DNA of 64,000 bases from Streptococcus suis S735 (GTDB lineage: Bacteria; Bacillota; Bacilli; Lactobacillales; Streptococcaceae), in assembly GCF_000294495.1 (NCBI RefSeq), contig NC_018526.1, positions 1,054,001-1,118,000 of the forward strand, written 5' to 3'. Position 1 is the stretch's first letter, and every line of letters begins with the position of its first letter. This document shows positions 36,137 to 43,550 of this stretch, one piece after another. Made by a program: the position numbers and the translations under genes. The notes beneath the pieces were generated by a model. That model searched no databases. It saw only the letters and a program-made list of their open reading frames with translations, and was not told the DNA's origin.

Positions 36137-36295
36137 TCATTTAGTTGACTTTTACGTCGAAGTAATAAAAGTCAACTAATACTCAATGAAAATCAAAAAC
36201 AGACTAGGCGACGCAGATGCAGATAGAACTGAAGTTCATCAAATTAAGTCAACAACGTCTGATTTTGATTTTCGAAGAGTATAAATGACGATATA
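36132..36295. repeat. Composite repeat: RUP-like outer element containing a BOX-like element
   Basis: Outer ends are TATAGTCATTTAGTT (from 36132) and AAATGACGATATA (to 36295), inverted, with TATA at both edges. Just inside the left end TTAGTTGACTTTTA (36141) and TAAAAGTCAACTAA (36166) form a perfect 14-bp stem. The remainder (36179-36282) is a BOX-like unit starting ATACTCAATGAAAATC and ending GATTTTCGAAGAGTAT, 104 bases, with a near-identical copy at 50019. No coding function seen. Confidence 0.7.
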
Positions 36296-36302
36296 AGAAA
36301 AA

Positions 36303-36340
36303 AGACTACTGACTTGCATGAAATCAGTAGTCTTATTTTT
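36303..36340. terminator. Bidirectional terminator between aroB and the ABC operon
   Basis: AGACTACTGA (36303-36312) and TCAGTAGTCT (36324-36333) form a perfect 10-bp stem with A-rich sequence before and TATTTTTTT after. It can end both the plus-strand aro operon and the convergent minus-strand transporter operon. Confidence 0.9.
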
Positions 36341-37141
36341 TTATAAAATCATCTCATCGTCAGTTAGCTTTTCACCGCTGTTTTTGTAGAAAAGGTCCAT
36401 CAAGTTTTGAACAGTCAAGTTCTTCTTCTCTTCTCCTTCTACATCGACAACAATCTGACCACGGTGCAACATGACCAAACGATTACCATATTCAATGGCG
36501 TTTTCCATATTATGCGTAATCATCAGAGCTGTCAACTGATGACTTTCCACGATTTTCTTGGTCAATTCCATAACCATATCGCTGGTTTTTGGATCAAGGG
36601 CCGCAGTGTGTTCGTCCAGGAGCAGAACTTTTGGTTTAACCAGCGAAGCCATCATCAAGGTCAGAGCCTGACGTTGACCACCTGAAAGAAATTGCGTGTC
36701 CACCTTCATACGGTTTTCTAGTCCCAGACCGAGCTCTTTCAAGGCTTCCTTAAAAATAGCACGTTCACTATCTTTGACCCCCCAGCCAAGACCACGTGAC
36801 AATCCACGACGATAGGCAATAGCCATATTTTCTTCAATGGTCAAGCGAGAAGCTGTTCCCATCTTAGGATCTTGGAAAACACGGCTGATGTCCTTAGAGC
36901 GTTTGGCAGCTGAGACATACTTAATGGATTTACCTTCAAGCAAAATATCGCCCGAATCAACCGTCAAGGCACCTGCAAGTGAGTTCATGAAAGTTGATTT
37001 ACCAGCACCATTACCACCGATGATAGAGATAAAATCACCTTCTTTTACATCTAAGTTCAACCCACGAAGGACATGGTTCTCATTAACTGTTCCAGCTTCG
37101 AAGGTTTTATGAATATTTTGGATTGATAAAATTGTAGACAT
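36341..37141 (-). CDS. trpZ: ABC transporter ATP-binding protein (TrpXYZ type)
   Basis: The 266-residue ATPase has Walker A GGNGAGKST, signature LSGGQRQ, Walker B VLLLDEHTA and the H-loop MITHN. It powers import of the solute captured by the two lipoproteins upstream. The set matches the streptococcal tryptophan-type importer family (ABC transporter with DUF-type SBP). The operon leader codes for a Tyr/Phe-rich peptide, which questions a tryptophan-only role. It is last in the operon, 9 bases after the permease. Confidence 0.85.
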   Translation of the reverse strand: MSTILSIQNIHKTFEAGTVNENHVLRGLNLDVKEGDFISIIGGNGAGKSTFMNSLAGALTVDSGDILLEGKSIKYVSAAKRSKDISRVFQDPKMGTASRLTIEENMAIAYRRGLSRGLGWGVKDSERAIFKEALKELGLGLENRMKVDTQFLSGGQRQALTLMMASLVKPKVLLLDEHTAALDPKTSDMVMELTKKIVESHQLTALMITHNMENAIEYGNRLVMLHRGQIVVDVEGEEKKNLTVQNLMDLFYKNSGEKLTDDEMIL

Positions 37142-37150
37142 GACTTCCTC

Positions 37151-38044
37151 CTAAGCATTTCCATTCAATTTTGGACGACGAATATTCAATTTCTTCTGCA
37201 ATTCTGGCACATAGAGAACGGTTGCCAGAAGGATAGCTGAGAAGAGTTTAACAAGGTCTGCATCCATACCTGGAATTTCCAAAATCGCTAAGATAATCAA
37301 ACGGTAAACAACTGCACCGAGAACAACCGATAGGAGTCTCCAACCCAAGCGTAAGTTACGCAAGATAACTTCTGCAATAATGACAGATGCTAGACCGATA
37401 ACAATGGTACCTGTACCAGAGTTCAAATCCGCATAGCCATTATTCTGAGTAAGAAGAGCACCACAAAGGGCAATTAGACCATTCGACAACATATAACCGT
37501 AGATTTTCATATTATCTACATTGATACCATTGGCCTCACTCATTGGAATATTATCCCCTGTTGAACGAATAGCTAGACCAATTTGTGTATTGAGCAAGAG
37601 CGTCAATAAGCCTACAACTGCTAGTACAAAGACCAGACCAATCACCAAAACAGCATTTGTTTTTGTCAAACCAAAATCCTGCAATTGGGTCACTAGAGTT
37701 TCTTGCTTAAGCAGAGCCACATTGGCTTTGCCTAAGATTTTCAAGTTGATGGAGTAGAGTCCTGTCAAGGTAACAATACCGGTCAAAAGGGCTGGAATTT
37801 TTAGTTTTGTATGAAGTAAACCAGAAATCAAGCCTGCACCCATACCAGCTACCATAGCCATAAAGGTTGCCAGCAAGGGATTCACTCCGTTCACAATCCC
37901 TGTCGCACAAACAGCAGCTCCAAGCGGATAAGATCCCTCAGCTGTCATATCAGCAATATCTAAAATACGAAACGTCAAGTAAACACCAATCGCCATAACT
38001 GACCAAAGCAAGCCTTGCGAGATACTTGATAAAATAATATCCAC
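37151..38044 (-). CDS. trpY: ABC transporter permease (TrpXYZ type)
   Basis: The 297-residue permease has about eight to nine helices and the branched-chain-type permease layout. It starts MDIILSSISQGLLWSVMAIGVYLTFRILDIADMTAEGSYPLGAAVCATGI; the ADMTAEGSYPLGAA segment is typical of this family. It forms the membrane channel with the ATPase at 36341. Normal length, no defect. Confidence 0.85.
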   Translation of the reverse strand: MDIILSSISQGLLWSVMAIGVYLTFRILDIADMTAEGSYPLGAAVCATGIVNGVNPLLATFMAMVAGMGAGLISGLLHTKLKIPALLTGIVTLTGLYSINLKILGKANVALLKQETLVTQLQDFGLTKTNAVLVIGLVFVLAVVGLLTLLLNTQIGLAIRSTGDNIPMSEANGINVDNMKIYGYMLSNGLIALCGALLTQNNGYADLNSGTGTIVIGLASVIIAEVILRNLRLGWRLLSVVLGAVVYRLIILAILEIPGMDADLVKLFSAILLATVLYVPELQKKLNIRRPKLNGNA

Positions 38045-38098
38045 GATTTTCTCCTTTTTCTAAATTCGTAGTCAATACTAGGTTCTATCTTACCGATC

Positions 38099-39073
38099 TT
38101 ATTCAGATACAGCAAGCTTAGAAGTATCGATACCTAATTTCTGAGCCATTTCTTCATTAACGTGAAGACTGACGGTCTCTGGGTATTCTACTGCCGTTTC
38201 TGACACATTGGCTCCTTCGATAATCTTAATAGCCATTTTTGCAGTTTGACGACCTAAAGCTTCATAGTTGGTACCGTAAGTCAAAAGACCTCCTTCATCC
38301 ACCATGTCCGTTGAACCACCGATTACTGGAACCTTATGCTCCACAGATAATTCACCAATCATGGTCATGGTTGAAGCGACAGTATTGTCTGTTGGAATAA
38401 AGAGAGCATCTACATCCTTCATCAAGCTAGTTGTCGCATCTTGGACTTCATTTGAAGATGTGATTCCTTTTACTACTACCTTATAACCTGCTTTTTCTAG
38501 CAATTCCTTAGCTTGCTCTACCTGGACTTCTGAATTCCGTTCGCTAGTAGTGTACAAAATACCAACGGTCTTAGCATCAGGAACAGCTTGTCCTAGCAAT
38601 TCAACCTGTTTGTCAATTGGAGCTTGATCAGATGTACCTGTCAAAAGTCCACCTGGTTTTTCAATGGATTCTACCAAGTCAGCTGACAAGGGATCTGTAA
38701 CCGCAGTAAAGACAATCGGCGTTTCAGTAGACACAGTCGCTAAACTCTGGGCAGACGGCGTAGCGATTGCCAAGACAATATCATTTCCATCGATTAATTG
38801 TTCTGAAATGGTTTGAAGGTTAGCTTGATCGCCTTGGGCATTTTGATAATCCAAAACCAATTTTTCACCCTCTTTATAACCATTTGCTTCTAATTCCGCC
38901 ACAAAACCCTCACGGGCAGCTGTCAATGATTCATGCTCCATATATTGGAGAACTCCAACTTTTACCACATCTGAGGAAGCTTGTTCTGATGATGAGGAAC
39001 AAGCTGCAAGTGTTAGCAAACCCATACTTGCTACTGAAATAGTTGCCAATTTTTTTACTAGCTTATAATACAT
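38099..39073 (-). CDS. ABC transporter substrate-binding lipoprotein, copy 2 (TrpX type)
   Basis: A lipoprotein signal (LATISVASMGLLTLAACSSS, Cys lipidated) precedes a periplasmic-binding-protein type 1 fold of about 300 residues: VKVGVLQYMEHESLTAAREGFVAELEANGYKEGEKLVLDYQNAQGDQANLQTISEQLI, later AITTPSAQS-like and FTAVTDPLSA. It is paralogous to the gene upstream (39097) with many differences, so the two receptors may bind different aromatic solutes. It is located outside, anchored in the membrane. Confidence 0.87.
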   Translation of the reverse strand: MYYKLVKKLATISVASMGLLTLAACSSSSEQASSDVVKVGVLQYMEHESLTAAREGFVAELEANGYKEGEKLVLDYQNAQGDQANLQTISEQLIDGNDIVLAIATPSAQSLATVSTETPIVFTAVTDPLSADLVESIEKPGGLLTGTSDQAPIDKQVELLGQAVPDAKTVGILYTTSERNSEVQVEQAKELLEKAGYKVVVKGITSSNEVQDATTSLMKDVDALFIPTDNTVASTMTMIGELSVEHKVPVIGGSTDMVDEGGLLTYGTNYEALGRQTAKMAIKIIEGANVSETAVEYPETVSLHVNEEMAQKLGIDTSKLAVSE

Positions 39074-39096
39074 AAACGTTTCTTCTCCTAAATATT

Positions 39097-40056
39097 TTAC
39101 TCTTCTAATGCTTTTATAGTCGCTGCATCAATACCAACAGCTTTAGCCATTTCTTCATTGACGGTAATAGCCGCTGTATTTGGTTTTTCAACTGCTAAGT
39201 CAGCAGGCTTTTCACCCTTCAAAATCTTCACAGCCAATTCACCAGCTTGAACACCGATAGCATGGTAGTCGACACCGTAGGTAAATAGAGCTGCGTCAAT
39301 AACTGCCGCGTCACTTCCCATAGCTGGAACTTTTGCTTCTTTTAAAATATCACCGATTGTTGAAGCTGTAGAGGCAACTGTATTATCAGTTGGAAGATAG
39401 ATAGCATCGACTTTTCCTGCAAGTGAAGTAATAGCTTGCTGAACATCGTTTGTCGTCGTAACTGTTGTCACTTCTACTTTTACACCTTTTGCTTCGAGTG
39501 CTTTTTTAGCCTGCTCAGCTTGAACTTCTGAGTTTACCTCGCTAGAATTGTAGAAAATACCGACAGTCTTCGCAGTTGGTACAACTTTGAGCAACATCTC
39601 GATTTGACCTTCCACATCAGTTGCATCAATCGATCCCGTCATGGTCCCACCTGGTTTTTCCAATGATTCAACCAAACCTGCTTCAACTGGATCTGTGACA
39701 GCTGTGAATACACTTGATGTTTCACTATCTGCATTAAGCATGGTTTGGGCTGCCGGTGTTGCGATGGCAAAGTTAAGATCATTTTTTCCTGCCAATTTCT
39801 CAACCATTGTCTGTAAGTTTGCTTGATCACCTTGAGCATTTTGCAAATCAATCGTCAGATTTTCACCTTCCTTGTAGCCTGCTTCTTCGAGCGCCTCTAC
39901 AAAGCCTTCACGAGCTGAGCTCAACGCTTCATGTTCAGCATATTGAATAATACCAACATTGACTGAACTTGAATCTGACGAATTGGAACTACATGCAGCA
40001 AGCGTTACTGCTGACAAAAGTGCTACTGAACTAAGTATAATTTTTTTAAATCCCAT
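39097..40056 (-). CDS. trpX: ABC transporter substrate-binding lipoprotein, copy 1 (TrpX type)
   Basis: The lipobox LAACSSNSS follows a typical signal peptide. The mature part shows VNVGIIQYAEHEALSSAREGFVEALEEAGYKEGENLTIDLQNAQGDQANLQTMVEKLAGKNDL, the TrpX/ABC_sub_bind family pattern. It is the first gene of the operon, with AAAGGAG before the ATG. A leader of about 300 bases holding a leader peptide and attenuator-like hairpins lies upstream. The solute may be Trp, Tyr or Phe; the leader favours Tyr/Phe sensing. Confidence 0.88.
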   Translation of the reverse strand: MGFKKIILSSVALLSAVTLAACSSNSSDSSSVNVGIIQYAEHEALSSAREGFVEALEEAGYKEGENLTIDLQNAQGDQANLQTMVEKLAGKNDLNFAIATPAAQTMLNADSETSSVFTAVTDPVEAGLVESLEKPGGTMTGSIDATDVEGQIEMLLKVVPTAKTVGIFYNSSEVNSEVQAEQAKKALEAKGVKVEVTTVTTTNDVQQAITSLAGKVDAIYLPTDNTVASTASTIGDILKEAKVPAMGSDAAVIDAALFTYGVDYHAIGVQAGELAVKILKGEKPADLAVEKPNTAAITVNEEMAKAVGIDAATIKALEE

Positions 40057-40093
40057 GATTATTCTCCTTTTATAAATATAATAGCAAACAAGA

Positions 40094-40127
40094 AAGGACC
40101 GCTTAGACTACACTCTAAACGGTCCTT
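40094..40127 (-). terminator. Attenuator terminator before the ABC operon
   Basis: On the minus strand AAGGACCG and CGGTCCTT form a perfect 8-bp stem extended by TTAGA/TCTAA, followed by TTTCTTG. It lies about 40 bases before the first lipoprotein gene. The U-tract is weak, so efficiency may depend on conditions. Confidence 0.75.
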
Positions 40128-40164
40128 ATATTTCATCTGTATAGGAAAACAGAATGAATTATCC

Positions 40165-40225
40165 GTGCCATTTAGATGTATCATCTATGAGGCACATGTC
40201 AAAATAGCTACAGCCACATAGATAC
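40165..40225 (-). promoter_or_regulatory. Mutually exclusive hairpins in the ABC operon leader
   Basis: The segment at 40178-40189 can pair upstream (GTATCTATG with CATAGATGATAC, 40178-40225) or take part in a second hairpin (GTGCC with GGCAC, enclosing TAGATG/CATCTA, 40165-40195). Such alternatives are expected of an attenuator placed between a leader peptide and a terminator. The effect on the terminator is not resolved by eye. Confidence 0.55.
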
Positions 40226-40274
40226 AAACTTTACGTTCCCGTGTTTGCATCCATGTTTACCATGTCTACAAACA

Positions 40275-40337
40275 CTATCTAAAATAGCCGTAGAAATAAG
40301 TATGATTAGCTGAATGATTTTGACACATTTGTAACAT
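40275..40337 (-). CDS. Leader peptide rich in Tyr and Phe (20 residues)
   Basis: The short frame starts at ATG 40337, 8 bases after AAAGGG, about 25 bases into the predicted transcript. It encodes 20 residues ending HTYFYGYFR, so five of six consecutive codons near the end are Tyr or Phe; there is no Trp codon. A second in-frame ATG lies three codons in. Ribosome stalling at scarce charged tRNA-Tyr or tRNA-Phe would change folding of the downstream hairpins, as in classical amino-acid operon attenuation. The peptide itself probably has no other function. Confidence 0.72.
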   Translation of the reverse strand: MLQMCQNHSANHTYFYGYFR

Positions 40338-40368
40338 CTCTGTTTCCCTTTCTCATTTATTTGTAACT

Positions 40369-40397
40369 ATCATAACTGTTTTCAAATTATTTGTCAA
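40369..40397 (-). promoter_or_regulatory. Promoter of the ABC operon leader
   Basis: TTGACA (40392-40397) and TATGAT (40369-40374) on the minus strand, 17 bases apart. The predicted start near 40362 leaves a leader of about 300 bases. Confidence 0.85.
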
Positions 40398-40496
40398 TAG
40401 GGAATTGCGTAAATTTTCAGATTTTTCAAGTTTTTTCGAATTTTTCTAAAAATAGACCCCTATATTATTAGCTATAAAACGACCTGTCATCTTGTT

Positions 40497-40722
40497 TATA
40501 TAGCCTTTTAGTTTACTTTTAGTACTTGCTCCAACTATTTCACAAATAGTCAGAGGTTGGAAATAAGGGGAACAAGGTTTGCGTCAACAACCGCAGCTAT
40601 AACTGTTTCTGGGATTGCTTGCACAGTAAATGGACTGTTCAAGGTGAGAGATATAAGAGCGGATTGCAAAACCAGGTCAACATCGACTGATTTTGATTTT
40701 CGAAGAGTATAAATGACTATAT
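40497..40722. repeat. Composite RUP/BOX-like repeat
   Basis: The left end TATAGCCTTTTAGTTTACTTTTAGTAC matches the left end of the element at 52755. The right end carries the BOX-like terminus GATTTTGATTTTCGAAGAGTAT followed by AAATGACTATA, as at 36262-36295. The interior contains TTGCTCCAACTATTTCAC and other segments without genes. The outer-plus-BOX combination is thus seen twice. With the ABC promoter on one side and the lacD terminator on the other, this accounts for the 40398-40730 gap. Confidence 0.6.
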
Positions 40723-40732
40723 TTGATGTTAC

Positions 40733-40757
40733 AAAAAGTCTGAACCTAAGCCCAGAC
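40733..40757 (-). terminator. Terminator of the nagA-lacD operon
   Basis: GTCTG and CAGAC pair on the minus strand around GGCTTAGGTT, followed by TTTTTG. It begins 14 bases after the aldolase stop. Confidence 0.7.
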
Positions 40758-40770
40758 CCTACTAAAACAA

Positions 40771-41772
40771 TTATTTTACTTCAACTTTTTCAGTCCAAGG
40801 ACGCGCTGTAATTGCTAGAACCTCGTTTAGTTCTTCTACGTTGCGGCGGCCTTGATCCGCCAACCAAGCTTTGGCTGCTTCTTCACCCTCGCTTGCAAAG
40901 ATGGCTACTGCATCCTTCCAAGTCGCCCGACCACAAAGAACACCATTAAAGCTTGAACCAGCTTCTTTGGCAAAGACAAGGGTTTCTTGGAAAAGTTTAG
41001 CAGATACGCCAGCGCTCAAATAAATGAATGGCAAGTGAGTGCTATCTGTTTGTTCCTTGAAGAAGGCCTTAGCTTCCTCAACTGTATAGACTGGCTCTTC
41101 ATCTGTGTAACCTTCTACAAAGTTCATATTGACAGGTACTTCAACCTTGAGCACGTCGGCATTATAACGTGACTTACTAAATTCACGCATGGCACCATTG
41201 ACCTTGTGTGGTTTGAGGGCTGCGTATTCACGAGAAGTCACATCCATATCGCTGGCATCGTAAGTCAAGATTTCGACGAAGTAAGGAATATCTTCTGCGA
41301 TACACTCACTACCAATGCGTTCTACCCAAGCATGCTTAATGTCGTTGATTTCTGGCTTGTCATCTACATCATAGTAAAGCAAGATTTTTACGGCATCTGC
41401 ACCCAATTCTTTGATACGTTTGGCTGACCAATTTGGCAAAAGGTCTGGCAAACGACCTGGTGTAGACGCATCGTAACCTGTTTTTTCATAAGCTGCAATG
41501 AAACCGCAATCTGCATGGCGCAATTCTGAAGCCGGAACGCCGTATTCCGCATCCAAGAGAATGGAGCTTGCATAAGGAGTCAAATCGCTTGAGATGACTT
41601 TCTTGAAGTCAATCAAAATGTCATCTCCAAATTCGCCACCACCTGCTGCAGCAGCAAGCAAGCGTTTCAAAGCCCCCCGTTGGTCAATCGCCAAAGCCGC
41701 AATCACCTGATCGCTGTTTGACAAGCGAGTCATGTGATTGAATTTAGCCTGAGAAAGTTGTAATTTTGTCAT
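40771..41772 (-). CDS. lacD: Tagatose-1,6-bisphosphate aldolase (LacD family)
   Basis: The 333-residue class I aldolase shows IAALAIDQRGALKRLL, DAVKILLYYDVDD, and DVLKVEVPVN, in which Lys forms the Schiff base. It cleaves ketohexose 1,6-bisphosphates to triose phosphates. The start at 41772 (MTKLQLSQ) has AGGAGG 6 bases upstream; the longer frame would overlap nagA. It is co-transcribed with nagA rather than with lacABC genes, so it may serve amino-sugar or glycolytic flux; LacD has broad specificity and can be recruited as a regulator in other streptococci. Confidence 0.93.
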   Translation of the reverse strand: MTKLQLSQAKFNHMTRLSNSDQVIAALAIDQRGALKRLLAAAAGGGEFGDDILIDFKKVISSDLTPYASSILLDAEYGVPASELRHADCGFIAAYEKTGYDASTPGRLPDLLPNWSAKRIKELGADAVKILLYYDVDDKPEINDIKHAWVERIGSECIAEDIPYFVEILTYDASDMDVTSREYAALKPHKVNGAMREFSKSRYNADVLKVEVPVNMNFVEGYTDEEPVYTVEEAKAFFKEQTDSTHLPFIYLSAGVSAKLFQETLVFAKEAGSSFNGVLCGRATWKDAVAIFASEGEEAAKAWLADQGRRNVEELNEVLAITARPWTEKVEVK

Positions 41773-41794
41773 TAGTTTCCTCCTAAGGATTTTA

Positions 41795-42943
41795 TTAACC
41801 AAATCGTTTCACGCCATCTAGATAGGTCGCTTGTAAGCGTCCTGCATCATCTACGACGATAAAGTCTGCAGCTCGGCCTTCTGCAATCCGACCACAAATA
41901 TGGTCAATATTGACAGAGCGAGCTGGTGCCAGAGAAGCCATACGAAGGGCATCAGGTAGGGATACCAAGCCCCATTTCACAACATTCTGCACTGCTTCAA
42001 TCAATTCTAAGATAGAACCTGCCAAACTACCACTTTCTTTTAAACGAGCAGTTCCATCTTTTACAACAACTTCAAATTCACCGAGGCGGGACTCCCCTTC
42101 ACCCATACCGCCAGCTCGCATACAGTCCGTAATCAAAACAGTTTCCTCAGCTCCACGTGCTTTGACCACGATTTCTGCCGCAGCTGGATGAACATGGTGT
42201 CCATCACAAATCATTTCCGCATAGACATTTTTTAAATTCAAAGCAGCACCGACCATACCTGGTTCACGGTGATGAAGCCCACTCATCCCATTGTAAACAT
42301 GGACGAAGATATTGGCACCAGCTTCTACTGCCGCTTCCGCTTGCGCATAGGTCGCATCGCTGTGAGCCAAGGCAGTATGAATTGCCTTGCTGTTAGCAAA
42401 CTCGATGAATTCTTTGACGCCTTCACGTTCTGGAGCAATAGCAATTTTATTGACTAAACCTTTAGATAAGCTGTGCCAATTGTCTAACTTTTCAATGGAT
42501 GGATCGCTCATGTACTTAGGATTTTGTGCTCCCTTGTATTTTTCTGTAAAGAAAGGACCTTCTAAGAAAATACCTTGAATCTTGGCGCCTGTTTCCTGCC
42601 CTGCATAAGTCCCAATCGTTTCACAAACTGCATCTAAATTTTCAGTCGTATCTGTTAATGTCGTTGGAAGCCAAGAGGTCACCCCACAAGACAAGAGACC
42701 TTCTGAAATTACCTTGATCCCTTCAAAATCATTGTCCATAACATCGTGAGAAGCGTAGCCGTGGATATGTGTATCAACTAGCCCTGGTGCTAAATGAAAG
42801 TCAGAATAATCAACAATCTCCCCTTCAGGCTTTTCAATCACAATCCGTCCAAACTGACCCTTGTCAGTAATTTCCAAATAGGCTGATTCGACCTCACTCT
42901 CTGGTAAAATAATAGATTTTGCTTTTATAAATACTGTCATATT
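41795..42943 (-). CDS. nagA: N-acetylglucosamine-6-phosphate deacetylase
   Basis: The 382-residue amidohydrolase converts GlcNAc-6-phosphate to glucosamine-6-phosphate. Motifs: LVDTHIHGYASHDVMD, GIFLEGPFF (metal Glu), FVHVYNGMSGLHHREPG and LITDCMRAGG with the catalytic Asp. I start at ATG 42943 (MTVFIKAKSI), preceded by AAAGGAGATAAT. The longer frame lacks this site. GlcNAc released from hyaluronan disaccharides by Ugl would feed this enzyme, linking it to the first region. Confidence 0.95.
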   Translation of the reverse strand, partial: NMTVFIKAKSIILPESEVESAYLEITDKGQFGRIVIEKPEGEIVDYSDFHLAPGLVDTHIHGYASHDVMDNDFEGIKVISEGLLSCGVTSWLPTTLTDTTENLDAVCETIGTYAGQETGAKIQGIFLEGPFFTEKYKGAQNPKYMSDPSIEKLDNWHSLSKGLVNKIAIAPEREGVKEFIEFANSKAIHTALAHSDATYAQAEAAVEAGANIFVHVYNGMSGLHHREPGMVGAALNLKNVYAEMICDGHHVHPAAAEIVVKARGAEETVLITDCMRAGGMGEGESRLGEFEVVVKDGTARLKESGSLAGSILELIEAVQNVVKWGLVSLPDALRMASLAPARSVNIDHICGRIAEGRAADFIVVDDAGRLQATYLDGVKRFG

Positions 42944-42975
42944 ATCTCCTTTATTGATATATATACTTATCAAAC

Positions 42976-42987
42976 TGGTTATAACCA
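42976..42987. promoter_or_regulatory. Perfect palindrome in the nagA leader, probable NagR operator
   Basis: TGGTTATAACCA lies about 12 bases downstream of the -10 box. GntR/HutC-type NagR repressors bind TGGT-N-ACCA palindromes, so this is a likely roadblock operator. Regulator gene not in the window. Confidence 0.6.
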
Positions 42988-42999
42988 TATACTAAATAT

Positions 43000-43028
43000 A
43001 TTGTAGAACTTCTATTAGAAAATGTCAA
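43000..43028 (-). promoter_or_regulatory. nagA promoter
   Basis: TTGACA (43023-43028) and TACAAT (43000-43005) on the minus strand with a 17-base spacer, followed by the palindromic operator. Confidence 0.85.
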
Positions 43029-43072
43029 GTAATTACCATAACTTTATAAGAAATGGATGCTGTGAGAAGGTA

Positions 43073-43135
43073 GAAAAAAGAGTTCTTACTGCCCTAAGTA
43101 CCGTTTCTGAATCTGTACTTGGAGATAAGAACTCT
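43073..43135 (-). terminator. Terminator of the aroD-aroC-tyrA operon
   Basis: AGAGTTCTTA and TAAGAACTCT form a perfect 10-bp stem enclosing a smaller AAGTAC/GTACTT stem, followed on the minus strand by TTTTTT. It lies 70 bases after the YlbF-like gene. Confidence 0.88.
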
Positions 43136-43202
43136 ACGTAAGCAGTGTATACTAGGCGTCAATCCATGACCTAACACCCTGCTCCTATCAAATATAAATA
43201 TA

Positions 43203-43541
43203 TTACAACAATTCGTTGAGAGGCTTGAAGATGATACGTTCCAAATCAGCTACATAAGTTCCCAACTGTTGTTGCTTGCTGAAATATTCCGTCAAAAGTG
43301 GATTTCCCTGAACTTTCTTGTTGAAATCCAACATTTTCTTTTGGTCAGCTTCAGTAGGAATTTCACCAGCCTGCAATTTAGATTGGATCTCTTTTTGGAA
43401 AGAAATATAACTTTCCAATATTTCTTTGGCTTCTGAATTCCCCTCAACTGAGACCTTAACGGCTTCCACCGCCTTATATTCAGGCAGGTTACGGATTGCA
43501 CGTTCCAATTCATTTGCGATATCATAGATATTTGTTGACAT
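43203..43541 (-). CDS. YlbF/YmcA-family protein (UPF0342)
   Basis: The 112-residue helical protein (MSTNIYDIANELERAIRNLPEYKAVEAVKVSVEGNSEAKEILESYISFQKEIQSKLQAGEIPTEADQKKML) matches the YlbF/YmcA group. In Bacillus relatives form a complex that steers RNase Y-dependent RNA maturation; the role of this UPF0342 member is not established. It follows tyrA after 9 bases and is last in the operon. The same order next to tyrA is seen in other streptococci. Confidence 0.88.
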   Translation of the reverse strand: MSTNIYDIANELERAIRNLPEYKAVEAVKVSVEGNSEAKEILESYISFQKEIQSKLQAGEIPTEADQKKMLDFNKKVQGNPLLTEYFSKQQQLGTYVADLERIIFKPLNELL

Positions 43542-43550
43542 ATTTTTCTC

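Noticed and set aside
36141..36179. 14-bp stem as the aroB terminator
   Set aside because: It lacks a following U-tract and belongs to the repeat; a proper bidirectional terminator lies at 36303-36340.
40057..40380. Tryptophan T-box before the TrpXYZ-type operon
   Set aside because: No T-box core (TGGTACCGCG) occurs in the leader; instead there is a coding leader with Tyr/Phe codons.
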